This document shows, one piece after another, positions 12,211-25,234 of a stretch of 64,000 nucleotides of DNA (positions within the stretch are counted from its first letter, which is position 1; every line of letters begins with the position of its first letter). The notes under the pieces were generated by a model. It was not told where the DNA came from. It did not search any database and saw only the letters and a program-made list of their open reading frames with translations. The DNA is taken from positions 1,227,631 to 1,291,630 of the forward strand of contig JABMLP010000018.1 of the NCBI GenBank assembly GCA_013176395.1, in the 5' to 3' direction. This stretch comes from Venturia oleaginea (lineage: Eukaryota > Ascomycota > Dothideomycetes > Venturiales > Venturiaceae). The translations under genes were made by a program, and so were the position numbers.

Positions 12211-15200
12211 ATGTCGCGAACCGAGACTACGAGTCTTGCTGTGGCTCACCGCGACCGAGATGGTCAGGCTGTGAAGCGTCAAAGAACTGAATTGGGCCAG
12301 AACGGGACCAGCGTCGCCCCTGCTAGCAAGAGCAGACAGTCGAGGATATTTGCGCCCTTCAGAGTATGTCGCGTGTCGACCTGGAACTGAAATGTACTGA
12401 ATCATATAGACTGTGGGGCTCGTTTCTCCCACCGAAGTGCCCTTCACTACCGTCCCTCTCGGAAAGACAACTTTCCAAATCACAACCTCCGCCGGCCGGA
12501 GTCTTCAGACCTACGATCTTCGGAAAGGACTGAATCTTATATTTGCAACGCGACCGCAAACGCCAGAGAACATCACGGCGACAGCGGCATGGAAGGGACA
12601 TGTTCTGGCCGCATATGGAGCGCAAGAGAGGGTAGCCAATTGTGGTGTTTGGGTTTTCAAGCGCGGGCAGAAGGTCAACGAATTGCAGATGCCGCAGGAT
12701 GGTATTGAGGCTGTCACCAACATCCTCACATTTGGCTCCTGGATTGTCGGGTGCTGTAGGACTAAAATTGAAGTTTGGAGCTCCGCGAACCTCGAACATT
12801 ACACTACAATAAATCCTGGCCATGGACGAAGAGGCGCGACCATCACTGGGGGTGTTTGCAACATGCCTACCTATCTCAACAAAATCCTTGTGGGAACTTC
12901 GGATGGATGCGTCGAGGTCTGGAATGTCAGCACTGGCAAACTGCTACACACTATTTTCCCATCAGCCTCGGACGAGGGAGCTGTCACTGTAATCGAGCCA
13001 ACTCCAGCATTGTCCCTTTTCGCAATCGCATATTTCTCTGGAACTGTAGTCATTCACGATGTGCGGATGGATAGACAAATCATCACACTCAACACGGGTG
13101 CCGGCAAACGAGCTCCTGTCACCAGTATCTCCTTCCGAACTGACGGTCTAGGAGCAGGAGATGATGGTCAAAAGTCGGGAGTCATGGCGACAGCTAGTAG
13201 TACAAACGGAGACGTCACATTTTGGGATCTGAACAACCGCGGAAGGAAAATGGGAGTCTTGAGAGGTGCACATTCTCCACCCTCGACAAAGGCAGGCGAA
13301 ATTGCTGGTGGTGTTAGCAAGATTGAATTTCTCGCAGGCCAAGCTGTGATATTGACAAGTGGACTGGAAAATTCATTGAAGTCGTGGATATTCGATGAAA
13401 TGCCTTTCTCCTCTGTCCCACGAATACTGCACTCACGAAGTGGACATGCCGCACCTATCACTAGCCTCGAATTTCTACCACCAAGCTCGGACGGCTCCGA
13501 CGCTGATGGCAAATGGCTCCTTAGTGCCAGTCGTGACCGAAGTTTATGGGGATGGAGTTTGCGTCGTGACGGCCAAAGCACAGAGTTATCTCAGGGAGCC
13601 GTCCGGAAAAAGGCCAAGAACATGGGTATCTTGAACAACAGTCTTGCTTCATCAGATGGAAGTATGACTCTGGAAGAATTGAAAGCACCGAAGATTACGT
13701 GCATGGCATGCTCACTGAATCGCGATGGTGGAATGGGCGCCGTGGCTGGCTCGAAAGAAATCTGGAATACGGCTGGTTCCAAAGCCGCAAGTTCTGCTGA
13801 AAGTAGTGCATCAGGCTGGGAAAGCGTGGTGACTGGACACAAGGACGACAAATTTGCTCGCACATGGTTCTGGGGACGGAAAAGAGCTGGGAGGTGGAAG
13901 TTTGAGACTGGTGATCGTGCTAACGTGACCAGCGTTGCTATTTCGGCGTGCGGCACTTTTGCACTGGTGGGCTCGGCGGCTGGTGGCATCGATATGTTCA
14001 ACTTGCAGTCCGGAATGCACCGTCAGAGATTTCCACCACGATTGACCCAGAAACAAGCGCAACGATTGAGAGCACAGCAGCTGGCATCGGGTGTCGATGA
14101 GTTGCAGGAGTCGAACAAATTTGCAAGGGGTCAAGGAAAACACACGAAAGCTGTTACTGGGCTTCAAGTCGATGGACTAAACAAGACAGTCATATCCTGT
14201 GGCGCTGACGGTAAGGTCAAATTTTGGGATTTCACGAATGGTCGATTATTACACGAGCTCGATTGGTCTTTGACATCACTCAGCGGTATCCGGTTTCATC
14301 CAGCGAGTGATCTGATAGCTCTCAGTTGCGACGACTCTTCGATCCGAGTCGTCGATATTGAGACCAAGAAGCTTGTCAGAGAGCTGTGGGGCTGCAGTGG
14401 AAAGATTGATGACTTTACATTTTCAAATGACGGACGCTGGATTATCGCTGCATCTTCTGATTCTATCATACGGGTGTGGGATCTGTCAACTGGCCATCTC
14501 ATCGAAGCTTTACGTTTCCGAAGCAAACCTACAGCACTCGCCTTCTCCACAACTGGCGAGTATCTTGCCACTGCCCACGAAGACAGCGTTGGCATTCATG
14601 TTTGGACCAACCGAACATTGTTCGCTCATGTACCAACGCGACAGGTAGCAGAGGGAGACATCATCGATATGGACGCACCGACAGCATCAGGAGAAGGAGG
14701 TCATGCTCTTCTTGATTCAGCGTTCCAAGAGGACGAAGAGGAAGATTACAGCGAAGACAACGTTGCCCCTGCAATGATTGATCAGCTCAGCAAAGATCTA
14801 CTAACCCTTTCTCTCGTTCCAAAATCGCGTTGGCAGATCCTGCTCCACCTGGATCTTATTCGAGAACGAAACAAACCTAAGGAAGCTCCTGTAGCACCAA
14901 AAGCAGCACCATTCTTCTTGCCGTCTCTTGAGCAGTATGGCACACCTGGAACGACATCGAGTGCCCTCGCAACAACAGCAGAAAGTACTCCCTCGCAATC
15001 TCGCATTTCCAAAATCACGACACCATCCCATGCCCAAACCACACAATTCACTGGTCTCATTCGGAAAACTGCACAATCACAGGATCCCGCTGCTTTACTA
15101 GCACATCTATCCACTTTACCGCCCTCGACCGCGTCCCTTACAATTCATTCGCTGGATCCGGCGCCGCCTTATACGGAACTTATCACGTTCATTGAGGCGC

Positions 15201-15412
15201 TTACTTCTCGCATGCGACAAAAGCGAGATTTCGAGTTGGTGCAGACTTGGATGGCTGTGCTTCTCAAGGTCCACGGTGACGTCGTGGTGGAGAGCTATGA
15301 AGTTAGAGGGGCCTTGGAAGAATGGAAGCAAGAGTCGGAGAAAGAAGTCGGTAGATTGGGTGATCTGGTCGGTTGGTGTAGAGGGGTGGGAAACTGGGTA
15401 GGTGGTATTTAG
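12211..15412 (+). CDS. UTP21: U3 snoRNA-associated WD40 protein Utp21 (WDR36)
   Basis: Component of the UTP-B part of the small-subunit processome, needed for 18S rRNA maturation in the nucleolus. Exon 1 (12211-12363) carries the conserved RIFAPFR motif; a 46-nt intron (12364-12409) joins it to TVGLVSPTEVPF in exon 2 (12410-15412), giving 1051 aa. Two WD40 propellers follow, with repeats such as ILVGTSDGCVEVWNVSTGKL and VISCGADGKVKFWD, then an acidic linker and the C-terminal Utp21 domain. Fungal orthologues are around 950-1050 aa. The joined frame is a multiple of three and no stop or frameshift is present, which makes this gene a useful contrast to the damaged neighbours. Confidence 0.96.
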
Positions 15413-16318
15413 ATGGTCGAAACGGTGTAATGATGAATTCATGATGGCGATACAGCTGGGCCGTGAATGGAAGTCGCTTCTGCTGCCTTAGAATCCAGGA
15501 TTTTAGCCGTCTACTAAGCTGATCCAAGGGATGTGAATGGCAGACCCGGCGGGGCGTTTCAACTGGATACTTACTAATTAGTAGCTTGATATTCGACTTG
15601 GCCTGTATGTGTCTAAGACCGCGTCGGCATGCTGAACTTGTTGGTATCGTGGGCTGAATACTTATAATAGATGCCACTTTTCACTTAAGATGACGCCACT
15701 CCTTACTTCGACGCTCCCTTCGTAGTCTGTTACCCGGCTTATAGCATCAACCACGCGATTGTGGTCCCTAAGCCCCACTCATACTTCGTATCTCGTATAA
15801 AATCTTTCTCTCATCTGGTCGCACAACAGATTCCCAACCCTACTTATGAGAAAGGAAAAAATCCTCCTCCACAATTCCACCATAATCTCTACTACTCCTT
15901 CTACCACCCATTCTGTCTCTCCTTACCCATCTCTACTTCCACGGTACACTCCCCCCGATAAAACCATATACCTTTTTTGAGAAAGTCCAAAAAGCCGGCC
16001 AAATACCTCCATCCAAACTCACCATATTCACGGAATAATCATCACGAGCGGGGTTCCATTTGGGTATCATCGGACAGATACATCAATTGGAGAAGCCTGA
16101 CAAGTCACCGAACCGCCTTCACATAGTGCATTGTCACTTTTCCTTTACCATCCTTTTGATTCTTGCGAGGCTTAAGAGCTTGGACGGTAGGGACACACTT
16201 TTGGACACTGTTAGCACTTTGGCTGGCGGGTATCGGGCGCAAGTTGTATGGTCAGTTGTTATGCTTTCTGTTGCACTTTTGGTTGTGCTGACAGCTTGAG
16301 CAGTGCACAGACATTGCT
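15413..16318. other. Intergenic, no gene recognised
   Basis: A 906-bp stretch with only short unsupported frames. The 15760-15960 segment is CT-rich, as expected for a promoter or leader of the SNF2-like gene on the right. Confidence 0.5.
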
Positions 16319-18778
16319 ATGGATTGGTCTCCAGACGATGATCCTTTCGAAGCCCCAAATCACGGCAGTCCGTTGTTTGTTCCGCAGAGGAGTCCAACCC
16401 CGATCCCGAGTATGGATGGACATGAGAAACCCTTGGAGAGAGCAGAAGCGAAATCCCAAGCTATATCATCTCAGAATTTGGATGGTAGGGAAACGAGCTT
16501 GGACGGTGGAGAAGAGCGATCTCAGCTTGGCAAAGGACCAAGGCCAAGTAGTGCTGAGGGAGATAATGCTCAACGTCTAAACCAAGACAGGCAAAGTGAA
16601 AGCTCCCAAGCAGACAGGGAGCAGAGTTCTGATCTCGCTGAATCCGAGAAGGATGAAGATATTGAAGTGTAAGTAATCGTTCCAACATCTGGCTGATCAA
16701 GATTCTTACAGCTGTTTCTAGGTTCAGGGACAAGAAGGAAGAGTATCGAAAGCTTGTCGATGCTAATATGGTCAATAAAACGGTGCAAATAAATTTTGAG
16801 AAGGCAGGACGAAAGTGTCAGCGCGCTCTCAACAAGAAAAAGAAAGACAACAAGCTGAGTGACGAAGAGTAAATGTTTCGATGTTTTGTAGACATCATTT
16901 ACTGATTTTTTTGAGGAAACAATTCATCGCCAACAAGGAAATTGAGTTCGAAACCATGGCCGAGTTGAGGAGGAAAAACGAATATAGAGCCATGATGAGG
17001 GCCTTTGATGCCAACGAGAAGGCTAGCTTAAGGAAGAGGAAGTCACCCTCCCAATCTTCTAGTCCCCTGGAGAGACCAGCCGCGGAGCAAGGCCCATCGC
17101 CCAAGAAGAAGAAACTTTCTTAACCATGTCCAGCCGAAAAAGCAAGACGAAGAAGGGAATTGAAGAACCCTCTGGCTTAGAAAGGGAGCTCGACGTGGCG
17201 TCAACGCACCCAAGCCCAAGACTCCGTTGATCGCTGATCACTTCACGCCTGGACAACCAAAGAAACAAGTTACTGGCGTAGCGTCCAGACATTCTCTGCC
17301 ATCAGTAAGCAAGGTCTCATTGCCCATTGGAAAAGCTGACCTCGCTACCGCTACACCCTCGTTCACTGCTGCTCAGCACCCACCCAACCCAGCAGCTTCT
17401 GCGCAAGACAAAGAAAGCAATGAAGTTGGAGAAAAGCCTCGTCTTATCATGCGTTTCCCATTGAAATTTTCACAGGAGCCGTCACCGGGAATCGACACTG
17501 TCCCTGCTGAAGGACCCGCAGATACTATGTCTTCAAACCATTCAATGGCAGATGAGCCAGCAACGAATACACCGCCTTCCCACAGCTCCAATATAGCGAG
17601 TCACCCATCATTGACGCCTTCGCCACTAAGATATCCTGCACCACAAGCTGCAAAGGTGCAGACTGTTCTCGCGGGACTTTCTTCAAAAGGGGCGGTAACT
17701 CCGATGAAAATCGTTCGACCCCCGAAGATTCATGCGGAGCTCACATCGACATCAAACACTCCAGCCTCGATAGAGAACGTCAGAGCGGTTGTGTTCTTGT
17801 CTGAAGCTAATGCACGCTCCAAAGAAAAGAGTATGGCAATCAAGAAAGATATGGCAAATCTGAAGCGAGCTCGTCGGTTTTATTCAAGAGGAAACAAGCC
17901 CATTTTCAACCCAAAAAACGACCCTGACAGGCCGTGGGAGATACCTAGGATCGTTTGCTTCCTCAGGAATCATCAATTCCTAACAGTAGCAGCAATGCTG
18001 TGGAGGGAAAAGTCTGGAGTACCGAGTGAGCCGAGAGGCGGCATACTTGCGGACGAAATGGGTCTCGGAAAGACTATCATGATGCTTGCACTTATTCTGG
18101 ACCATCTTCCAAATAAGGAAGCTTTGGTCCAGGGTATGCGATCAACTCTGATCGTTGTAAAAAACGGTCTGCTTGCAGAATAGTTCCAGAAGAAACTTAA
18201 TGATCGTGTTGTTGAGAAATATCGACCCCGCGACCTCCTTTATGACGCAAGAGCACGAGGATCAAAATTTTGGAAGCTCGAGGAACTGAGAAAGAGAGAC
18301 GTTTTGTGAGTAATACCGGGCTCATTCTTTGCTTTCAGCTAACATTACGCTAGCTCTACTACCTATGAGGAAGTCCGTCATTCCAATGTCGGTAATGCTG
18401 ATATGCCAGGCAATCTGGATCGCGACGCCAAGCCTGCATGGTTTCAAGACCACTGGAATGCCAATCGAGGCGTACTTCACCAGATCCCTTGGTATAGAGT
18501 GATCTTGGATGGGTGTCAGGTCATCAAGAACCCCCAGTCGTCCACATCGATTGCTTGCCGAAATTTGATGTCCAATCGTCCATGGCTGGTGACTGGAATA
18601 CCCTTGGTTGACGATGAGAAAGAGGCTTACCCAATGATGAAATTTCTAAAATGGGACGTTGCAGGTAAGTTGAATCATCATTATAGATGCTTCTGGCATG
18701 TCTAATGTTTTTACAGGAGACTGGCCAACATTCATGGAGAACTACTGCGATCCATCAGACCCGCACCATTCTTTGTAA
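16319..18778 (+). pseudogene. SNF2-family ATPase, decayed and missing the helicase C half
   Basis: Begins MDWSPDDDPFEAP at 16319. Likely introns lie at 16669-16721, about 16869-16914 and about 18306-18353. The SNF2 N-lobe is recognisable: RGGILADEMGLGKT (motif I) near 18040-18075 and the region around motif II near 18510. Damage: a frame break near 17120-17200, an in-frame TAG at 18181-18183 that reads as CAG or TGG changed by one base, and DEAH replaced by DGCQ in motif II. The frame ends at 18776-18778 soon after GDWPTFMENYCDPSD, so the whole C-terminal helicase lobe is absent. The long basic N-terminal region resembles Rad5/Rad16-like fungal SNF2 proteins, but I cannot place the subfamily. 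Not functional as an ATPase. Confidence 0.75.
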
Positions 18779-19681
18779 ATCCACCATCTCCCTCCCCGCC
18801 TCTACACACTCTAAACCAACCATCTTCGACAACATCAAGACACAAGTATCCAGCGACAGAAATTAGCAAGTCTTGAATGATGTTACTAAGGGCACGATGT
18901 TATACTCCCAGCCCTCCTGTGTAATTCCAACGGATGATGTTAGGTTATTTGGGTTTAACTTCGAGATTGGGAAAGTGCTGAGGGCAGGTGGTGTATTGTT
19001 GTTTTTGAAAGAGATGGGAATGGAAGGGTGAGTGCTGGGGGTGATTACACTGGAAGTGGGTGGAGTGGGACTGGAGCGTTGTGCTGGATGAGGTGGCAGG
19101 TGTTGCAATGATTTTGATGGATCGGGTGATTTGGTCAGATTGATTGTGTTGATGGTGTGGAAATGAGTATTACTCACAATGCTTTTCCTCCCACATGGAA
19201 ACGGGACGATGTGTTTGACTGGTGGTACGGTCAGGTGCTTCGGTCGCGAGTTGCTGTACGGAGAGGCCAATTGATGACAGAGATTGACGGCGTGTAGACT
19301 GGACTACCTCTTTTACTCCAAGTGGAGCCAAAAAGAGTGCAAGATACAATACCCAAGGACCCCTGATTTATATAACTGCGGTTTGAGTAGGCTCAACACA
19401 CTGCAAATGTAGCCAATATCTAGGCTGAGCATTTTATTGAGAGAATAACGGATGGCGATATCCTGTTCACCCACACGGGCTGACCAAGGTGTCTAATAAT
19501 ATTACTACACACAAAAAGAAATTTCTACGTAACTCTGACAAAATCCTGTCCAATTGAAAGCGCGCAGAAACCTTTTGTTCAATCAGAGGCAGCGATGGCA
19601 CTAATTGTTGATGTCGCCTTGTTTTTTTTTAACGCCGTCATGTCATGCAAACCGTCCATGCAAATAATGATACATGCCACC
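18779..19681. other. Intergenic, possible gene debris
   Basis: No intact gene. A 135-codon frame on the - strand (18863-19270) is low-complexity and unsupported. A short + strand stretch near 19180-19260 (reading KRDDVFDWWYGQVL) looks protein-like but has no partner exons I can identify, and may be the remains of another lost gene. Confidence 0.4.
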
Positions 19682-20892
19682 TTAATTCCCATTAACATTT
19701 CCCTCGTCAACAAACGCTACATTGCGACCTCTTCCCTCTCTTCTTCGGCTAATAGGCGTCGCGACAGCATCTTCAACAGGCGAAGGCTCTTCGTCGTAAT
19801 CGCTGACCTCGTCATCCCTCCTGTACATGAAGTACTGTACAAACACACCCATATCCAAACACAAAGTTCCGAGAGACCCAAGAATCCAAGGTAAGTTGAT
19901 GGCGATATACTTTCCATAGACTTGTTGGGCCTCCCCGTCCAAGCATTTCATAGGCACCTCGCAGGCACCCTGCGGCGAATATACAAAGATGCTAAAGTTA
20001 TAGGTCAAGTTTCCGATACAGGCGAAGAGGAAAAACATCATTGAAATTCCTTCTGTTGTTCGTCTGCGATGATTGAGCAGAAGCTGTGGGATGCGAGAGC
20101 CTAGATAGAGAACTGAGCAGATGTAGCCGAAAACTTGGCCCAGGACGTTAAATTCTGGAGGATCTTGGACTCGATCGCCTTCGGTCGGCTTCCTGTTTCG
20201 ATTTTGGAGCCACCAGCCTAGGATACCAGCCATGATTACCATCACGACAAGAAGGGCGTTGATGATCAATTGTTGAACCGTGGACCCGGACGTCGTTGCT
20301 GTTTCCGGCTCGCCTCGTTTTGGGTCCGAATGGAGAGGATTGGCTGGGGAAAGATGTGTCGCATCCACTGGGAAAAGCCGTTGTGTAAGTGACCTTTGAG
20401 ACTCCGATCGCTTGAGGTTATCAGCCACCTGTTGTCTTCCATGATTATTCTCAACAAGAAGAGCGGTTCTTTCGATTGGAGCGGCAACCTCGGCGTCGTT
20501 GTTTCCATTTATGGGTTTGGATTTCGGTTGAAGTTTATCAGTCATGGTGAAACCTTTGTAGTAGAAGCATTGGCTGACAAGAACAACGTCTACTAATAGA
20601 TAGTATATGGCCAATATGATCTTCGGAATGTCAATTCATGCACGCCAGTCCAAAATTGCCTCAGACATACCATCGTTGGCAATACGCCTTGTATGACTCC
20701 ACCAAGTGCATTGAAGATATCTCCCAGCGTCCATATCACAATGAAGGTAACTGAGAGGCCTTCGGCTCGTGTACGAAAATTCTCAGCGATTTGTGGCGAG
20801 AACACCACGATCCAACAAGCGATTGAAACTGATCCGCATATCCCACTCAGAGCCTCAATGTCGAGGTTTAAAGATTGAGATGGAGGATACAT
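19682..20892 (-). CDS. PQ-loop vacuolar/lysosomal amino-acid transporter (Ypq/Rtc2-like)
   Basis: A seven-helix PQ-loop protein of the family that includes yeast Ypq1-3/Rtc2 and human PQLC2, which export basic amino acids from vacuole or lysosome. Exon 1 is 20671-20892 (MYPPSQSLNLD onward), a 50-nt intron follows, and exon 2 is 19682-20620, giving 386 aa. Both PQ motifs are present: SPQIAENFRTRAEGLS in the first repeat and IPQLLLNHRRRTTEGIS in the second. A hydrophilic Ser-rich loop of about 100 residues separates them, as in fungal members, and the tail is acidic and cytosolic in type. No defects. Substrate is inferred from family only. Confidence 0.92.
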
Positions 20893-21412
20893 GACAGCAG
20901 ATCTCTATGACTCGTTCTTTGATGATCCGGAATGCTTCCCAAACGGTAGCACGTGATGCAGGTATGATTTCTGACCAGATCTGTCGGATCTTGAGGCTCC
21001 AAGACCTTGTGTATGGATAAAAGATCCAGAACTGACGGTAAAAAATGGCGTTGATGAAGGTCGTCAAGGAAAGGAGATGGATCCTGCAGGGCCAAATGTG
21101 ATGCAGAAGAAAGCGAGGGCACGCAAGGCTCCGTGAAGTATTTTTGGGACAGAGTAGCTAGAAGGTATCGAAAAGGTTGGAGGGAGTGTGGTGCTTTGCT
21201 GAATACGCAAAAGTCATCACGAGGTGCCATCTGTGCATCGGAAGAAAGCTTGGCGAAACTAAGCTAGGCGAAACTGGAAAGCGGGGGCGCGAGATCTCCT
21301 CTGTCGCGTCGCCTCACCTTCGACGTTCTCAACTCGCCTCACTACTGTAGCAGGAATCCATTTCTGGCCACGATCGTAATGTAGACATATCCTCATCGAG
21401 AACTCGTTGTTT
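20893..21412. other. Intergenic, no gene recognised
   Basis: A 120-codon - strand frame at 20868-21230 overlaps the start of the PQ-loop gene and has no recognisable feature. Otherwise nothing is seen. Confidence 0.5.
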
Positions 21413-22049
21413 CTAGCCGGTCCGGGGCCGGTCCGGGATTGGCATTGGGAAGCATTGGACAGTATGCCGGACGTTTTGAGACGATTGAGAATGTCGTTAT
21501 GAAGAATTGTCGTTATGAGGGGTTGAAGGAACCTGCATATGCGAAGACTTGGACGGGAGTGAGCAAAGGATATCCACCAAATGGAGGAGGTGGTGGACTT
21601 GGATGTGAGTACATTCATTGACCTCAAGGCTTGAAGAAGCGAATGCTAATGATCGTCGCCATAGTCATGTCAAACATCAGTGAGCCCATAAACCGATACA
21701 CAAAGAAGCACCACTAATCCTCCCAGCAATCTCCAACATCACAGTAACCCGTGCATCTGGCGTCTTCTCTATCAACCAGTGCACGCACTTCCGCAATGGG
21801 GGCATAGAAGGAGACTGCTACACATCGAAATTCCAGATCAGAGATATCACCATCTCGGGGATACATGGTATCGTTACCAAAAGCACGATTGCGACACTCA
21901 AATACAGTGCTGCGTCTCCTTGTAGGGGATTGAAATTTGAGAACTTGGATGTGAGAATCAATGACACGCAAGTTCGACCGATAAGGTACACATGTCATGC
22001 GGTAGAGGGGCTGACTTGTGCCAATTTCGGGATTCGACCATTACACTAG
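21413..22049 (+). pseudogene. GH28 exo-polygalacturonase, 3' fragment
   Basis: The C-terminal half of a pectin-degrading GH28 glycosidase. The family block ALGSIGQYAGRFETIENV near 21440-21500 is followed by beta-helix coils (GGIEGDCYTSKFQIRDITIS) and a cysteine-containing end (ENLDV, C-H-A-V-E-G-L-T-C). Two GT-AG introns fit, about 21606-21663 and about 21680-21726, and the frame ends at TAG 22047-22049. Upstream of 21413 the frame hits a TAG, and the signal peptide, N-terminal helix coils and first catalytic aspartates are missing. It is therefore a 5'-truncated relic, although a distant unrecognised upstream exon cannot be excluded. Plant cell-wall enzymes of this type are secreted. Confidence 0.6.
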
Positions 22050-22883
22050 CAGATATAATCAATCATTGAAATTCGTATGAAGCGATCTTTTCTTTGCCCG
22101 ATGAAAGTTTCCAGAAAGCGTTTGAACCCATCAAACTTACATCAATCGGCCCAACAACACGAAGCATTTTAGCTAAACATGTTCTGTCGCATATATGATT
22201 GAATAACGACATGATTACCGATAGCAAAGGACCACGCAATAATGATCACGAACGACGTCAGCTTTTGTATCTTGTACTTCGATTTGGATTGATTTGGATT
22301 GAAGAATTGTATGTTCATCTTCTCCGATCCGGATTGGGTGCCTCGCACCTATTCCTATCTTCACCGTCGCCTATCTACCGCGCTCCCAACCCCTTTTGTC
22401 CTGAGGTAAGTCCCACTCTCTGCGTTTCACGACTCCAACGAAATCAAAAAAGAATTCTCCTAATCCCGACTTGAACAATCTTCACATGTTGCTCTTTCCT
22501 TGTTGATATCAAAAAGAAGAAAGGGTTCGCCGGGCACAATTCCTGCGAGTAGCAATCTGACCTACCTTCTCAGAGCCTATTTTGGGAAACTTATTTGACA
22601 TACCTGCGTTTAGTGTCACAAATAACGGTGAGTGCAACCCCACTTCGAAGTGTCTGATTTAGAGCATTGACACAAATTACCCTGGAGAATGCAACACATT
22701 TTGGGACATGTTCGGGGAGAAACCGTAATCCTCCTAGTTGCGGCTTGACATTCTCGCAGATGGTGTATCCCAAAGTTCACAGTCAAGTCTCTATATTCTA
22801 TCTTTCGCAATATGGGGTATACGCACATCGTCTCCTGGCCGCCTGCAAAATACATCTTCAGCCAAGCACTCTCGGCACAGCCG
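22050..22883. other. Intergenic, no gene recognised
   Basis: About 830 bp of AT-rich sequence with short frames only; it lies between the GH28 relic and the 3' end of the PAQR gene. Confidence 0.5.
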
Positions 22884-24010
22884 TTACCACAGCTGAACAC
22901 CTGGTCCTTCATGCTTGTAATCAAAGGCATGCAACAGCCCCACCAAATGTATCGCCGCAGCAATCAAAATCAAAACATGGAAGATCTGATGGCTCGATCC
23001 CCAGATATCGAAAGTCCCCGGGCTATATCTTTCGGGGATGCGGCTGGCGTAGAGGCCAGCGCCAACGATGTATAAGATGCCCTGGGTAAGGACGTGAGGT
23101 AAACTGATGGAGCGGTTCATCTGAGGGATGCCGAAGAGAATAATACCATGGACAACGGGAATAGCTGCTGAGAATCCCATTGCTGTAAACATTCCTGCGC
23201 GGAAGGGACGCCATTTTGGAGTTCGAAATTTGGGGTTTATGGAGACCATTGCGCAGCCGGCTCCTATTGTTGTAATCTAGTAGAGTCGTCAGCAGTTATT
23301 ATAAGGCCCTTTGGATTTCGGAGAAGAACCATAGACCAATACGTCCTAACCCAGAACACATCCCCTTGAAATCCATAATAAATACTGGGAACAAAACTTC
23401 CCCAGATCAGAGACACGATTCCAAGATAATCAAGCTGGTTTCCGAACCGGGATACTTCAGGCGAATGGTTGCTGATGGCGTGATATGTGGCACTCATGCC
23501 TAGACAACAGGTCGCTCCAAAGAAGTAGCAGGAGAAAGCGAAGACGTCTTCTTGGGAGGCAGTATCGTAACGTGGTCGTAACACATTATGAAGCCAGATT
23601 CCCGAGACAATTGCAGCGATTGCACCAAATCCGTGTGTCCAGATATTTACAGTTTCATTGTGAAGATATCCCAAACTACAAATCCCAAAAGTTAGCCCCT
23701 ATCTTTAGCTTTCTAGACTAATACTTCAGGAAACTTACCTTCCCAAAGATCCCAAGTAAGAATTCGACTGCGGCCGATACCCGCTCTCAATGTAGTGATT
23801 GTCTCTCTGCCATTCCTCAACCTCGTGCCAAAGAACCGTTAATTTTTGCTCAATCTTCTGTTCCAAGTTTGACACGGCTTGTCCTGCTTGGCGGACAGTA
23901 TCTTTGAAGGAAGATCTCCTTCTCGAGCCAGGCTCTTTTGGTGATTCGCCCATGTTCTCGCTGCTACAGGGACCAAAGAAATCTAAAGGAGTTTGGAGAA
24001 GGGCAAACAA
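22884..24010 (-). CDS. PAQR / hemolysin-III family membrane receptor (Izh-like)
   Basis: Seven-transmembrane PAQR protein; yeast relatives (Izh1-4) influence zinc and sterol homeostasis, and animal relatives are adiponectin and progestin receptors. Exons fit 23739-24010, 23351-23675 and 22884-23276, totalling 329 aa; starting at the inner ATG at 23953 gives 310 aa and is equally plausible. Conserved features: SNSYLGSLGSLGYLHNETVNIWTH before helix 1 (split by intron 1), SATYHAISNHS with a metal-site histidine, and SHQIFHVLILIAAAIH near the C-terminus with the second histidine pair. Introns of 63 and 74 nt have GT-AG ends. The gene diverges from the + strand gene starting at 24222. No defects. 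Confidence 0.9.
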
Positions 24011-24221
24011 TTGTTGTTGTGGAAGGGCTGAGGATGAGGGATTTCGTTGAGTAGGCAGGAGCTGAAAAAGGAAATATCTACCAGCATGTGATTGAACAGG
24101 GCTATGTCATCTGTCTGTGATCTCTCGAATGTTTACCAACATCGCACCAACATCCGCTTCTACCGACATATACAACCAACCCCGTCCAACTTCTCTTAGT
24201 GTTGAATTGGAGAAACGAACG

Positions 24222-25234
24222 ATGTCACAACCCTCTCGCCCACCAGCCCGCCGGGGCGCCTCAGGAGCCTGGAACACAGCCAAATCCCGTCTCAAGCCAG
24301 CACCCTCAGACCCCCTGTCAGCCTACGGCCTCCCCTCCAAGGGAGAGACTCGGTACCCTACATATATGTCCCGCTAAAGTGAGCTACGATATGCTGAACA
24401 AGCCTCAGCCTGAACGACTCCAAAGCCCAAGAAACCTTCTACAACAAAATCGTCGAACGATACATGAAGTTCTGCGGCGCAAGCGGTGATGCACTGACAG
24501 CCCAATTCGCCGCCCTCTATGTCTCCAATGGCCGTCAATCCACTTTCTTAGGGAAGAGAACGAATAAAGAGTGGGAAGTGACAGCGGGCGATGGAAACGG
24601 AGGTGAAGTCACGGCGTTACCAATACCAACCTCCAAACCACCGAGTCCAGAACTCCAAATCATCCTCTCCGCCATGCGAAAACTTCGTGAAGCCATCGTA
24701 GCCACTCGTCGCACGGACAACTTCGCTCAACGCGCTTATATATTTATAATTCATGCAGCTTTGTTGGTGCAGGCGTGGGAAAGCTACGTACCGGCGCTGC
24801 ATTACTTGTTGGATGAGATTCATCCCAGAACACCCTTGTCAGTTCCAGAACTGAATGAATTCGTGAATTATCATATTCTCGATCTGGCATGTCGGTTGGG
24901 CGATTACCATGCCGCTTTTTGTGTGAGGCATCAGTATGGGACGAGGGATAGGAGGGTTGATGCTGTGCTTAAGAGTTTGGTGAGGGATGATTGGGTTAGT
25001 TTTTGGAGAGTTAGAAGGAGGGTTGACGGGCATCAACGTGCTCTTCTTGGATTTGCGGAAGAAGGTGTTAGGTTGCATGCTTTGAAGTGTTTGGCCAAGA
25101 CGTACTTCAGCGTGGAAAAGCCGTTTGTGGAGAGAAGTGGTGATAGGGAATGGGCTGAGCTTGTGAAGGGTGGGGTTGGATGGGAGTTAGTGGAAGGGGA
25201 TAGGGTGGTTATCAGGAGGCCGAAGGTTGGATGA
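24222..25234 (+). CDS. Conserved fungal protein, function unassigned (possible PCI/CSN8-like fold)
   Basis: Two exons, 24222-24352 and 24403-25234, joined over a 50-nt intron, give 320 aa. The first 45 residues are Pro/Ser-rich and disordered (MSQPSRPPARRGASGAW). The rest is an even alpha-helical sequence including ETFYNKIVERYMKFC, VPELNEFVNYHILDLACRL and GFAEEGVRLHALKCLAKTYF, ending GWELVEGDRVVIRRPK. The helical repeat pattern plus a closing short beta segment recalls PCI/winged-helix subunits such as CSN8, PSMD8 and eIF3k; that is an inference from pattern, not a match I can confirm. The frame is clean, codon use is like the neighbours', and the start ATG follows a normal leader. An earlier in-frame ATG exists at 24117. 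Confidence 0.75.

Noticed and set aside
18863..19270. 135-codon - strand frame beside the SNF2 relic.
   Set aside because: Low-complexity Thr/Pro/Ser composition, no motif, no plausible splice partners.
21439..21460. An apparent one-base insertion in the GH28 block (SGIGIG in one frame, SIGQY in the next).
   Set aside because: A single frame reads AGPGLALGSIGQY across the site, so no frameshift is needed there.
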